A stretch of 64,000 nucleotides of DNA from Calamus simplicifolius (GCA_900491605.1 UESW01004376.1:715831-779830); one strand, 5' to 3'. Positions 46,177 to 57,379 are shown, counted from the first letter of the stretch. Translations and numbers: made by a program. Notes: generated by a model from the letters alone, not told the origin.

Positions 46177-48057
46177 ATGCCATCTTTTCGAGAAAAGTTG
46201 CATAACGTGGCCGGTTCCTACAGGTTTTCATATCGGCGATATGATCGTGGCGCTCCTGGTGTCCTTTCATATTTCTCTGAGGTCGGCATAAAAAAATTTC
46301 TGAACCCTAGAGGTCCTCCATTTGTTGCTCAAGAAGCCACCAGTGCTCTAATTTTTTTCCATAGTTCTTTCTTCCATCTACTTCATTCATGGAGATGAGT
46401 GCTTTCGTTTGTGAACGAAGACCGCGAACAAAGAAGAACCAGAAGGAGAAATGGCAGAATAGAGCAAGGACAACGTTCTTCATTCGAATGAGGATGCATC
46501 TCCTTTAGGTATGTTTATCCCTTTGTTAAGATATTATGACATCCTCTCTTAAAATGTCATGACACCCTAGTTCATACATAATGGCACCGAGCTGACTAGT
46601 ATGTTTTACCCCCTGTTTCAGATGACATGAAAATTATTCCAGTCCCCCGAGTGAAGGCTTCCCAACTGTTTAAGAATAGTTGCAGACTTTCACAGTCGAC
46701 GGGCGACTGCTAGCAGACATCATAAGATGTCACAATGGAGGTGACGAGTTCATTTTCTGTGGCATGCCGATTCTATTCAGTGCCGATGAAGTCGCACTTA
46801 TTCTTGGCCTTCCAGCTCATGGGAAGAAGATCGACACCTCCAGCCAGTTGTTCAAAGGAAGGTTGTTCAGATGATTTGGCTAGGGTTTAGATCTTCGTCA
46901 AGAAGGTTTGGAGAAGTTAATTTTTTGACTCCGATTATCTAAGGTATAGAAAGATGTCGAGGACAACGTCAGACTTTGGATCGCCTACATGTTTGCCATG
47001 TTTTTGACTCCAAAGTCTAATCAAAGATGTCCATAGTATCTCATCCAGCACTCGGATGACTTAAGTCAGCTGGATAGGATCGACTGGGCTTCGGCATTCA
47101 AGGAGCTGATTGTTCTGGCTCTCCCAAAAGTAGCTGCTTGCTTGCGTTCCGAGGAGCAGATCCACTCAAAGAGAGCACAAAAGGTTAGGAGGCAGCCTAC
47201 CCTGTTCGGATGCTCGACAGCACTGGTGGTAAGGATTATTGAGATGCAGAAATAGTGTCTTTAGTATAATTTCTTTATTAATATTACATTTTTTTATATT
47301 CAAAAATTATCATGTTCAAGCGTGGTTCCTCGAGCATACATCAATGAGAGCACCAGCATATCCCGATAAACTGCCCCAGTTGTTGAAGTGGTATGATAAC
47401 CAAATGAAGATCCAGTCGGTTTGGGTTGCCAATATGCAGCCTCATGACTTGGTAAGCTAATATATTGCTTCATTGCTCTAACCATATTTTTTCATTTAAT
47501 GTGTTAATATTTTTACTTAATATTAATTTATTTATCGTCTTGCTTTGCAGTTGGAAGGAGCTAATGTACCACTATCAGAGGAGCACTGGCTTCTCAGTCA
47601 ACAGACAGTAGCATCGCCTAAACCAACAGAGCGCTGCGAAAGCTATGCCGAGTTGAGGATTGAATTGGCCTGCGTTAAGGATCAACTCGATGAGCTCAGG
47701 CACAGGCTGTCCATTGCTGAGAGCCTCCTCAGTTCCATGCTCAGAAAGGAAAGCAATGCAATAAATGAGGAGGACAAGGGAGACGGGAAGACAGAGGAGG
47801 GGCTTTCCCTGGACTGTCTTCTCGAGCCTGTTAAAGGAAATACTAAGGAGAATACGATGGAGGAGGAGAATAAGATGGATGAGGACCAAAAGGAGAAGAG
47901 ATTGGAGGGGGAATCCCTGGACGATAAAACAGAGCATGGGATTGAAATAAAGAGGAGGAGAAGAGCGGGGAGGGGCATTCTACGGAGGGCCAAGAGGAGT
48001 CCAAATCCAATAAGAAACTTGGCACCCCTGCTCCAAAGGGTGATGATGTTGACATAG
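46177..48057 (+). pseudogene. Second MULE gene, PMD/DUF1985-like, decayed
   Basis: Exon-like segments are 46177-46508, 46622-47235, about 47310-47451 and 47551-48057, with GT/AG introns at 46509-46621 and 47452-47550. The middle contains QTFTVDGRLLADIIRCHNGG then MPILFSADEVALILGLPAHG, and after several breaks FLEHTSMRAPAYPDKLPQLL. The 'DEVALILGLP' pattern and the WFLEH stretch are like the plant mobile domain or DUF1985 proteins carried by some MULEs. The last exon has a Leu-rich heptad region (ELACVKDQLDELRHRLSIAE) and an acidic Glu/Asp/Lys tail. No Ulp1-type protease domain follows; instead a tandem repeat begins at about 48170. Stops between 46874 and 47030 break it. Confidence 0.55.
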
Positions 48058-48169
48058 AAATCGTTGGAATGCCTTCTCTTGTTAGGAGGGTTAAAAAAGA
48101 GCCGAGGAAACGAAAGACATTCAAGGTCAGAGAAGATTCTTATGAGACAACCCGTTCTAGAAAGTCATC

Positions 48170-48930
48170 GAAGACAGGGGTGTCATAGGATTTTTGCCTT
48201 TCGGGTGTCGTCGAGCTAAAGCTAGGGTGTTGTTAGCCCAGAGCTGGGGTGTCGTCGTGCTAGAAGCATTGGTGTCCTTTCGTGAGAATAGGGGTGTCGT
48301 AGGATTTTTGTCTTTTCGGTGTCGTCGAGCTAAAGCTAGGGTGTCGTTAGCCCAGAGCTGGGGGGTCATCGTGCTAGAAGCATTGGTATCCTTTCGTGAG
48401 AATAGGGGTATCGTAGGATTTTTGCCTTTCGGGTGTCGTCGAGCTAAAGCTAGGGTGTCGTTAGCCCAGAGCTGGGGTGTCGTCGCGCTAGAAGCATTGG
48501 TGTCCTTTCGTAAGAACAGGGGTGTTGTAGGATTTTTGCCTTTCGGGTGTTGTCGAGCTAAAGCTAGGGTGTCGTTAGCCCAGAGCTGGAGGGTCGTCGC
48601 GCTAGAAGCATCGGTGTCCTTTCGTGAGAATAGGGGTGTCGTAGGATTTTTGCCTTTCGGATGTCGTCGAGCTAAAGCTAGGGTGTTGTTAGCCCAGAGC
48701 TGGGGTATCGTCGCGCTAGAAGCATTGGTGTCCTTTCATGAGAACAGGGGTGTCATAGGATTTTTACCTTTCAGGTGTCTTTGAGCTAAAGCTAGGGTGT
48801 CATTAGCCCAGAGCTGGGGTGTCTTCGTGCTAGAAGCATTGGTGTCCTTTCGTGAGAACAGGGGTGTCATCGCTTTAAAGTGAGGGTATTGTTAGGCGAG
48901 AGCTGGGGTGTCGTAACAGTGCAAGCGTAT
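48170..48930 (+). repeat. MULE central array: 114-bp unit, about six copies
   Basis: The unit has GGTGTCGTAGGATTTTTGCC, GGGTGTCGTCGAGCTAAAGC, GGTGTCGTTAGCCCAGAGC and GGTGTCGTCGTGCTAGAAGC. Each core (GGGTGTCGT) is the complement of the ACGACACCC core in the left arm. The 38-codon period leaves an open frame of 196 codons (48194-48784). It starts immediately after the second gene and could once have been part of its 3' end. Confidence 0.9.
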
Positions 48931-49066
48931 TCGTAAAATATCAAATCCTCTTGGCAGACGAGATGAGCACTTCATTTGGCTAAAAAAGACACCCTAGTTA
49001 TAAAGCACTTCATTTGCGACCAAGACACCCTAGTTACAAAGTTATGACACCTGTGTTTTATATGTG

Positions 49067-51230
49067 CTACTGTGTTAGTTGACTCAATACATAAGCATCA
49101 AACTCGTCCATCAAAGTTTCGAAAGGTGGTACAATTCTTTCCATGTCCTCTCCGGTGTTAATTGACTGCATACAAGTCTGCCTGTTGCTTGAAGCAGCTC
49201 TTACTTCATTTTGCATTGGTGAAGCGTCAACGGTTGCCTTGACCAGATTTTTTCTTGATCTTTTTGACTTCTTCTCGACTCCACTCTTTACTCTGTTCTC
49301 TCTTGGGTGACCTTTCGTCCTAATTTGCTGAGGATCTTGAATTACAAGCTCTGCACTTCGCTTAGCTACGCAGTTAGCATCCACGGCAATTTTGAATATA
49401 GGTGTTAGACCATCCATCACTAAATTAAATGCATCTTCAGACATGGAGGCTATCTATGCGAGCTTCATCATCTGATGACTCAGCAAACTATATCTTCAAT
49501 CAATAACATAATGTTATCGAAAACATATATTAATACATTTCAAATAAAAAATTATCACTACGTACCGTGATTTTCGTGTGCTTTTATCACAACATTCAGT
49601 ATTGTAGTCGAAATCATCGAATTGGTATTTCATGTCCTTGCACCATCTTTTCAAGAAGTATTTATCTGGTAAACGAAATATGTCGCTTTGATGAAGAACC
49701 AACAAGGCATACCTACACAGGTAACCCTTAAACTGAAAGGATCGACACTGGCATTGGACATCCTCAATATTTCTATCGTATGATACGATATATTCTTTGA
49801 TCATCTCCTTGCCGATGCCATCGACTTCAATCCTTTCATACAACTTTACAGAATATACACAACAGTCATCAGCTTCCTTGATCAATTTAGTATTTGATGC
49901 AGCCATTTCAAGGATCTCATTCTAAAATTTTTTAAATATGCGCCTTGTATACCTTTATGCAGCTTGTCTCTCAAAAGGTGATGATGTCTTTAGGAAAGCA
50001 ATTGTTTGCAATGTCCTATTATCTTCCTCATTTTTGGCCTCATACCTTTTCTCCAAGGCATCTTCGTACTTACCTATGAACTCCGTTAGTGTAGTCTTCG
50101 AATTTATTAACCCATCGAAGAAGTGATTTATGCCCTCGCTCCTTTGTGAAGATGATATCCCTGTACATAATTTTGTCAAAAAAAGAAGCGTTAACGCGAA
50201 TATGAACTAAAGACAATGACATACAAACCTGTGAAGAATGTATCCTTTAGGTAAACTGGGACCCATTTATCCTGACATTCATAAAGGACATTGAACCAAT
50301 CTATAGCCTTGCATTCTTTATATTTCTCCATAACATGTACCCAACTTTCCTCGAATGAATGTATGGTCAATGAATCATATATCACCTCATCAAAATCAAC
50401 CATAAATTTGGGATTTGCTATGCAAATGTGGCCAATCTTTTCAGGTATCTTCTTCAATATATGCCAAAGACAAAATCGATGTCGTGTGTTAGGAAAAACT
50501 TCTTTAACAGCAGCCTCGATTGCCTTATCTTGGTCAGTTATTATGGCAATAGATGCTTGACCACCATTTGCATCCAGCCATGACTGAAAAACCCATTTAT
50601 ATGTCTCAGTACTCTCATCAGACAACAATGTGCAACCAAGCAAGGTGGACTATCCATGATGGTTGACCTCGACGAATAGATAAAAAGGCATTTGATATCT
50701 ATTTGTCAAGTAGGTCGAGTCAAAGCTTAGAACATCACCGAAGTATGTGCATACCAATCTTGACCTTGGATGAATCTAGAAGACATACCTGATCATTGAG
50801 GTCTAAGGTATAGAAGAAATTGGGATTTCTGAGTTGCATTTCGGTGAAATGGATTACCATCGACTGAGCATCTCCTTTTTTCAGCTTAGACTGACGTTCG
50901 CGACAAATGAAATTACAAGCATCCTTCTCGGTGAAATCCAATTATCTTCTGCCCCTTTTTCTCCTTGCTACGACAGAGTATATCTGAGTTATCGAAATAT
51001 TCACGACATGTAAATTGCTGATCTCTGCCTTCTCTGGTGTGCTGATCCTCCTATGCGACCGAAGATAACCAGTTGATGTTATGGATATCCCATGGTTATG
51101 TTGTAGAGAAACCTCAACCAATATCCACTTACCACTTGTAGCATTCAGTCTTGCTTTCATGGATGCCATGCAATCAACTTTCCTAGTATCCCTATGATTC
51201 ATGCTCTTCTCTATTTTTCTAGATTTTTTT
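49067..51230 (-). pseudogene. FAR1/FHY3-type MULE transposase, decayed
   Basis: Order on the minus strand: a FAR1 DNA-binding segment (CMASMKARLNATSGKWILVE, LQHNHGIS), FTEKDACNFICRERQSKLKK, TYFGDVLSFDSTYLTNRYQM with the first catalytic Asp, LLGCTLLSDESTETYKWVFQ and IIDTDQDKAI-like ITDQDKAIEAAVKEVFPNTR with the second Asp, HRFCLWHILKKIPEKIGHI, and a SWIM zinc finger VQCQCRSFQFKGYLCRYALL. The SWIM His is replaced by Tyr. The C-terminal PQQIRTKGHPRENRVKSGVE is typical of the family. An intron (50228-50166) is preserved between TFFTG and ISSSQ. Frame changes near 50940 and 50730, a TAG for Trp near 50653 and losses near 49955 make it inactive. Host FAR1 and FHY3 regulators derive from this transposase type, but the inverted arms mark this as an element copy. 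Confidence 0.88.
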
Positions 51231-51539
51231 TGCCTCCGACATGCCAGGTGCTTGAAGCAAAGTTGTTTGTTGTTGTTGGTCCTGCTACATACTGTTGTGA
51301 TTCAAAAACCAACTCTTTTTGCGTATCCATTGTAGAAAGTATATACTTCATCTGATGAATTGAATTCCATTCGAGTTTGAGGAACTACAGTATCAACCCC
51401 TGATTTTGGAGTGATGGGTGAAGGTGCACGGCCGGGAGTGTGCTTAATTTCTTTCCGATCTATAATTTTAGCATCGTCTGTGAAAATATAGGTACACAGT
51501 CATGAACAATGATATCCATTGATTTAGCTATCAATATAT

Positions 51540-52330
51540 CCTGACAAAGCATTAGGACACCAATGTTAAAAAAATACGACACCTCACTTGAAGAAATACG
51601 ACAACACAATTAGGCTGTTACGACACCCCAGCTCTCATCGGACGACACCCTAGCTTTAAGGTGACGACATCTCCGACTTAGGCTCTTATGACACCCCAGC
51701 TTTAGAGCGACGACACCCTAGCTTTAAGGCGACGACACCCGTGCGGGGACTGTTAAGGCGAGGATTGACAACTTAGGCTCTTACAATACCCCAGCTTTAG
51801 TGTGATGATACCCTAGCTTTAAGGCGATGACACCCATGCTGGGACTGTTAAGGCGGGGACCGACGACTTAGGCTCTTACGACACCCCAGCTTTAGCACGA
51901 CGACACCCTAGCTTTAAGGCGACGACACCCATGAGGAAACTATTAAGGAGGGGACCGACGACTTAGGCTCTTACGACACCCCAGCTTTAGAGCGACGATA
52001 CCCTAGCTTTAAGGCGACGACACCCATGTGGGGACTGTTAAGGCGCGACGACAACTAGGGTGATGTCAAAATTCCTGCCTAGTTCAAATTTATCGTAGTG
52101 GTGTCATAAGTTTATACCAAGGGTGTCGTGAGGTTTTAACTGGGGTGTCGTGAAGGATTTTCGGTCGAATTCCTCCTGGGGTGTCGCGGGGATTCTCTCC
52201 GTGGTCATTTATAAGCATGGGTGTCGTAGCATTGGTACTAGGGTGTCGTGAGGTTTCAACTGCGGCATCGTAGATCTTTTTTGGGTGAACATAACTTTGG
52301 TGTCATCATACTTTCGGTCGGTTGACTCTT
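51540..52330. repeat. MULE right arm, inner part: 95-bp ACGACACCC array plus arm homologous to the left
   Basis: From 51600 to 52050 about four units of 95 bp carry CTTACGACACCCCAGCTTTA and GACGACACCCTAGCTTTAAG. From 52055 to 52330 the sequence is the inverted counterpart of 46020-46150 and of 45000-45120 in the left arm, for example AAATTTATCGTAGTGGTGTC and CATCGTAGATCTTTTTTGGG. This gives the inner border of the inverted arms. Confidence 0.85.
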
Positions 52331-53230
52331 GGGACGTCGTAAAGCTTATCCGTCCAACGTGTATTTGGCTTCCCGACACTCTCTTCAGTAATGGTTTCTT
52401 CTATTCCCCACCCTTCGAAACTCATTGAGGGGGGTGCAACCCTTCATTTCCTATGAGTGCCCACTGAGATGGTGGCACGTGGCGAGTTTCCATGATAGGG
52501 GTGCCGGAGCTGATAGCTCGGGCAATCGAAACACCTGCCAGGAGTAGCTTAAATATGGATGGGGGAATGCCATCATTAATCACCTTTTCAGCTGATCTTC
52601 CAAAATTTTTGGATACTGAGATGGCTTCTAGAGGCGAGGGTCGATCGACTGAACTGCCAAGCAGCGGTGTCAATGGCCGTGGTGGGCCCCATGGGAACCG
52701 CACCACGATAATCGTTGATGGGAAAGTCTTTGCGTCATCGCTCGTAAACCGCGAGCAACTCCACAGGGTGACTGAGCAATACCTGGCCATTTCAATGAGA
52801 GAGATCGAGCTCCTGCATTGGGCCAATAGCCAGCTGGAGGCGCAAGTAGCGTCCCTCCAGCGCTAGATCGCCGAGTTAGCCCCGCAGTGTGGGGGAAGCT
52901 CGGCAGCACCCGGAGAAGATGATAAGCCCCAGTGAGGGCTCCTATACTTTTTTCTTTTCTTTTCTTCTTGTCTTTCTTTGTGTGATGAATAAAAAGAAAT
53001 TTTAGTAACATTTGTGTTTGATGTCATTTGCTCTTATCATGTGAGCCTTACCAAACGGACCATCCTCCTGGGATATCTTTGGTGATCTTGACGAGGCTAA
53101 GGTGTAGTGTCCCTAAGATAAGTGGAACTCATAAGTTTCAGCCGGAGTGTGGTATATTGCCCAGACTCACCGAAGCATGAGGAGTGTCCTGTTAGCATCG
53201 ATTGAGACCGAAGGATAAGGGAGCTTGGAT
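52331..53230. other. Non-repeat island inside the right MULE arm
   Basis: About 0.9 kb free of the ACGACACCC core, absent at the equivalent place in the left arm. It holds a plus-strand open frame (52492-52866) and a T-rich 3' stretch (52950-52990). It may be an insertion or captured DNA. Confidence 0.6.
52492..52866 (+). CDS. Unrecognised ORF with coiled-coil C-terminus in the MULE right arm
   Basis: An intact frame of 124 codons. It starts MIGVPELIARAIETPARSSL, passes through a Gly/Ser/Arg-rich middle and ends in a Leu-rich segment, LHRVTEQYLAISMREIELLH then WANSQLEAQVASLQR, with a heptad-like spacing that predicts a short coiled coil. The stop is TAG at 52864-52866. I do not recognise the family. 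A Leu-rich QLEAQVASL tail followed by a T-rich segment resembles the ends of some Gypsy gag or antisense ORFs, so it could be retroelement-derived. Whether it is expressed is unknown. The ATG lacks a recognisable promoter. Confidence 0.35.
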   Translation: MIGVPELIARAIETPARSSLNMDGGMPSLITFSADLPKFLDTEMASRGEGRSTELPSSGVNGRGGPHGNRTTIIVDGKVFASSLVNREQLHRVTEQYLAISMREIELLHWANSQLEAQVASLQR

Positions 53231-54129
53231 GTCGTCACTGTTTTTCGACCGATTTCATCCTGGGATGTGGTAAAGTTTTCTCCTAAGAGTGAACGGGTGT
53301 CTTAAGGTTTCAACTGGGGTGTCGTAAGGTTTCAACTGGGGTGTCATGAACGACGACATCCTCGACTCAAGCTATTAATGACACCCCAGTTCTCATCTGA
53401 TGATACCCCAGCTTTAAAGCGATGACACCCTAGCTTTAAGGCGATGACACTCTAGCTTTAAGGCGATGACACCCGTGCAGGGACTGTTAAGGCGAGGACC
53501 GACGGCTTAGGCTCTTACGACACCCCAGCTTTAGCGCGACGACACCCTAGCTTTAAGGCAACGATACCCGTGCTGGGACTGTTAAGGCAGAGACCGATGA
53601 CTTAGGCTCTTACGACACCCCAGCTTTAGCGCGATGATACCCTAGCTTTAAGGCGACGACACCCGTGAGAGGATTGTTAAGGCAGGGACCGGTGACATCC
53701 CCGAATTAGGCTGTTACGACACCTCAGCTCTCATTCGACGACACCCTAACTTTAGCGCGATGACACCCGTGCGGGGACTGTTAAGGCGGCGATTGACGAC
53801 ATTCCCGACTTAGGCTCTTACGACACCCTAGCTCTCATGCACGATAACACCCTACCTTTAAGGCGACGACACCCGTTCCATGACTGTTAAAAGGCGAGGA
53901 CCGACGACATCCCCGACTTAGGCTCTTACAACACCCCAGCTCTCATCTGACGACACCCCAGCTCTCATCTGATGACACCCTAGCTTTAAGGTGACGACAC
54001 CCATTCTGAGACTCTTAAGGTTTAAACTGGGGAGTCGCTTCCCCCTCTTCTCCTCTTGGCCCTCTGTAGAATGCCCCTCCCCCTCTTCTCTTTATATCCA
54101 TTCCCATGCTCTCTCCATGGTCAGTTATA
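53231..54129. repeat. MULE right arm, outer array: about 95-bp units
   Basis: About five units similar to 51600-52050, with CTCTTACGACACCCCAGCTT, GACGACACCCTAGCTTTAAG and GGGACTGTTAAGGCG. Near 54010-54120 the sequence TTCCCCCTCTTCTCCTCTTGG with GGCCCTCTGTAGAATGCCCC is the complement of the C-terminal coding part of the plus-strand gene (about 47950-48005), showing internal copying within the element. Confidence 0.8.
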
Positions 54130-54798
54130 AGCACGGGTATCGTAGGCTTGTAACTACGGTGTCTTAACAGTAAATCTGGGGTGTCGTAGCTTTTATGACG
54201 ATACTAGAGCTATATGGACAGGAAATAACAGAAAATATAGGCCGAAACACTCTGACGATACCCCAGTTCATAAGGTATAACATCCTAATTAAAAGAGTAT
54301 GATTTGTGCTACAAAATAGTAAACTCTAAACAGTTATGACTCCTGGAATGTCATAACTGTTTTGGTCTAAAGAAGTTACCCGCGCATTAAACGGTTTGGT
54401 CACACATTAACTTTCTCTAACGACAAAAAATAGTTGGTGTAACAAGGAGCTTTACAAAGAAGTGAGAACAAGGACTTTTTACTTCCTGCTGCGGATGATA
54501 TTTCCTCAAGAAGTTTTCTTCCGACTGGACTCCTCAGAGCGAGGGCTCAGGATCTTGCTCAAACCTTGGACTGATTCCTTAGAATCCGAAAGCCAGAGCG
54601 AGGGGGAAGAAAGAGTTTTTCTTGCATAGATGTAATCCAAGAAAAAATGGCGGTAGAAGTAGGCTGGAGGGAAGGGCATTTTCATCTGCACAGTAATTTT
54701 AAAATAATAGCGAAGCGCTTTTAATGGCCGTCACGATCAGAACGTAACATCATAGCATAGCCATACCGTAACATCATAACATCATAGCAGAGCCATAC
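54130..54798 (-). repeat. MULE right terminal inverted repeat (outer part)
   Basis: Inverted copy of 43947-44600. The end is irregular: AACATCATAGCATAGCCATAC (54747-54766) is followed by a second, similar terminus ending AGCAGAGCCATAC at 54798. Confidence 0.85.
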
Positions 54799-56010
54799 AA
54801 AAGTTGATAATTTACAATGATAATATGCCCTTATTACAAATGATTAGAAATGCATCAGTTTTTATTTAGAAGGGTCAATATCAGAATGAAAAAAAAATGA
54901 AAGAGCACCCTTAAGTTTTCTCTCGAAAATCTCTTCAATTTCGGAGAAAAACTTTTAGGTGGGGCCCACCACTTTTTTTCTTTTATTTTTTTCTCTAGTT
55001 TTTTTCCTCCCTACTTTTCTCTTCAACCAAATAAGGTAAATTTCATTTTTTTCTTTCATTTTTTTTTCTAATTTTCTTTTCTTCCTACTTTTCTCTCCAT
55101 CCAAACACAGGCTTAATGCCACTCGTAGTTGATTGAAGGACTGCATGAAGGTTTAATGTCGTCTGCTGCATTCACATTTAACCTCTTGCCCTCCAAAGTT
55201 AGAATACTTGAAATTTTGCCCGATAGCAGTTTCAATGATGCAAGTAATGTCATGACGAGATTATTGTTTATTAAAATATTATTTCTCAAATGCCTCAATC
55301 ATAAAGTTGGAGGATTAACTACGTCACGAATAAATCTTGTGCATCGACGATTAGTTGGGCAGGTTTGTGAGATAATTTTAAGACCTAAGCTACATGAAGA
55401 AGGTTTTATCTATTCAATTGTTGACTGACATGGTTTATTTAAAGATTAAAATATCCACCGGATGTGAGTTCCTTGAGATCAATAGTCCCATTTTGAATCT
55501 TTTTATATGAATTGTTGAATGATCTGTCCAATATGAACTAATTTTTCTTTACCTATCTCTCATACTTGATTACATCTAAGAACAACTAATCTTTGGTTAG
55601 TGATTGAAATTTGGATACTTTTGTATTGCAAATTTTTATTGCAGTTGGTACTTGATAACATCCAAAGAGCAACTTGTATATGTTCTTGTTTAGGGGATTG
55701 TCTTAAGCGTAAGGAGACATGTCTCTGTGTTCGTGTCCATTGGCACTTAAGAAGATCACAACGAAGGTTCAAAAATGCAAATTAAGAAAAATGGATTATC
55801 ATTATCTCTTTATCTGCATCATTACTAGTTCAGTTAATTGTGTCTAGTAATTCTTGTTGTTTAATAGCCCATAGGAAGATTAAGCATCCGAAACTGCTTC
55901 ATTTAGTCCTCTTGGTTTAATTTCTATTTGATCGATGGGTATGACACTCTAATTTTACTCTCTCTTTTTGTGTATATCCATGCTAACTAAATATGGAACA
56001 TTCATTATAT
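54799..56010. other. Intergenic DNA, no gene recognised
   Basis: Two similar T-rich segments, each ending in CCTACTTTTCTCT-CA-CCAAA (about 55010 and 55085), lie side by side. A minus- and a plus-strand frame of about 60-100 codons (55129-55428, plus) show no domain. GAACTTTACG-type signals of genes are not evident. Confidence 0.45.
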
Positions 56011-56015
56011 TTTAT

Positions 56016-57379
56016 TGAGGATGCCGAGTCACTTTCTTCAAGCGCCGAGGAAACAGACGTCCTCCTCGTCGGACTCCTGCAAGAAAAGTCCCCAGAGACC
56101 GGAAGCTCCTGGTGGGGACCCTCCGACGCTCAAGTTAGTCACTCGGAATAGACAAGAACTGTCTAACCGAAGGAAGCCAGACAGTTAGGGCTTAACTAGA
56201 AGGAAGAAGCTAGAAAAACCAGAGTTCTTGGATCCTTACTTACAACGGGAGAGTATGCTTTTATACCTGTTCGAAGATACCCCTTCTATTCCAGAAGATT
56301 GCTGATTTCAAAGTGCCCTGTTCATAACAGACAAAAGATGAGGCTGACAGCGACAGATCGTACTATCACCGTACATGTCGGAGGTGTCCTACGTCACTTG
56401 TTAGTATGGCCTCACAGGTGTCTGAAGTCCGTTGTTATACCTGGTGCGCGCCATCGCCGGATGTGACCGCGCACAGTTGCAGGCAGGTGGTGAACCGTAT
56501 GCTGTAACGGGGTATGGTCATGCACAGTGACAAACATACGATGGACCATACGCCGTTATGAGGTATGGCCACACCCTGCTAGGATGTGCAGCGGATCACG
56601 TGGGCATGCCAGGTGGCCCGAAGTAGGCCGGATCATGCATCGGACACTGTTTATGTAGCCCGAGACCAAGGGGGTCTTGGGGGTTGAGATACTATTCATA
56701 AGGCCCAGGGGCTGTGGCTTGAGGCCGAGGGTGGAACTCGAGGCCAAGCACTGTTCATGTAGCCCGAGACCGAGGGGGTCTCGGGGGTTGAGATACTGTT
56801 CATAAGGCCGGGGGCTGTGGCTTGAGGCCGAGGGTGGAACTCGAGGCCAAGCACTGTTCATGTAGCCTGAGACCGAGGGGGTCTGGTAGGTTGAGATACT
56901 GTTCATAAGGCCCGGGGGCTGTGGCTTGAGGCCGAGGGTGGAACTAGGCCAAGCACTGTTCATGTAACCCAAGACCGAGGGGGTCTCGGGGGTTGAGATA
57001 TTGTTCATAAGGCCCAGGGGCTGTGGCTTAAGGCCGAGGGTGGAACTCGAGGCCAAGCACTGTTCATGTAACCCGAGACCGAGGGGGTCTCGGGGGTTGA
57101 GATACTGTTCATAAGGCCCGGGGGCTGTGGCTTAAGGCCAAGGGTGGAACTCGAGGCCAAGCACTGTTCATGTAGCCCGAGACCGAGGGGGTCTCGGGGG
57201 TTGAGATACTGTTCATAAGGCCCGGGGGCTGTGGCTTGAGGCCGAGGGTGGAACTCGAGGCCAAGCACTGTTCATGTAGCCCAAGACCGAGGGGGTCTCG
57301 GGGGTTGTGGCTTGAGGCCGAGGGGGGATTCGTCAGTTGCCGTTGCCATTTATTCTAACAGCGTGGATCAGCCATATCA
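56016..57379 (-). repeat. 3' LTR of the Gypsy element
   Basis: Plus-strand ends are TGAGGATGCCGAGTCACTTT and GATCAGCCATATCA, giving 1364 bp, next to a polypurine tract. The outer end shares TGCAAGAA-AGTCCC and CCCTCCGACGCTCAAGTTAG with the LTRs of the element at 26976-37169. Only one LTR is in the window. Confidence 0.85.
56640..57320. repeat. 106-bp tandem repeat inside the Gypsy LTR, about six copies
   Basis: The unit has CACTGTTCATGTAGCCCGAG, CCGAGGGGGTCTCGGGGGTT, GAGATACTGTTCATAAGGCC and GGGGCTGTGGCTTGAGGCC. ACTGTTCAT occurs twice per unit. Long frames read through it on the minus strand are not genes. Confidence 0.9.

Larger units (their letters stand above)
43947..54798. mobile_element. 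Mutator-like element (MULE) with long inverted arms and FAR1-type transposase
   Basis: Sequences at 43947-44600 and 54130-54767 are inverted copies of each other, and the similarity continues discontinuously to about 46165 on the left and 52050 on the right. Each arm is therefore at least 2 kb, the right one enlarged by about 1 kb of insert. Between them lie a decayed FAR1-type MULE transposase on the minus strand and an intron-bearing gene on the plus strand. Long inverted ends plus a FAR1/MULE transposase identify the superfamily. A 9-bp target duplication could not be found: the right end carries a partly duplicated terminus (GCCATAC at 54760 and 54792), leaving its true border uncertain. 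Confidence 0.85.

Noticed and set aside
48194..48784. A 196-codon plus-strand frame
   Set aside because: It is the 114-bp array read through; the peptide merely repeats every 38 residues and has no known fold.
49067..51230. Host FAR1/FHY3 light-signalling gene
   Set aside because: The sequence is broken and lies between the long inverted arms of a MULE, so it is the element's transposase rather than a domesticated host gene.
56556..57268. Proline-rich minus-strand frames of 166 and 87 codons
   Set aside because: They are products of the 106-bp LTR repeat.
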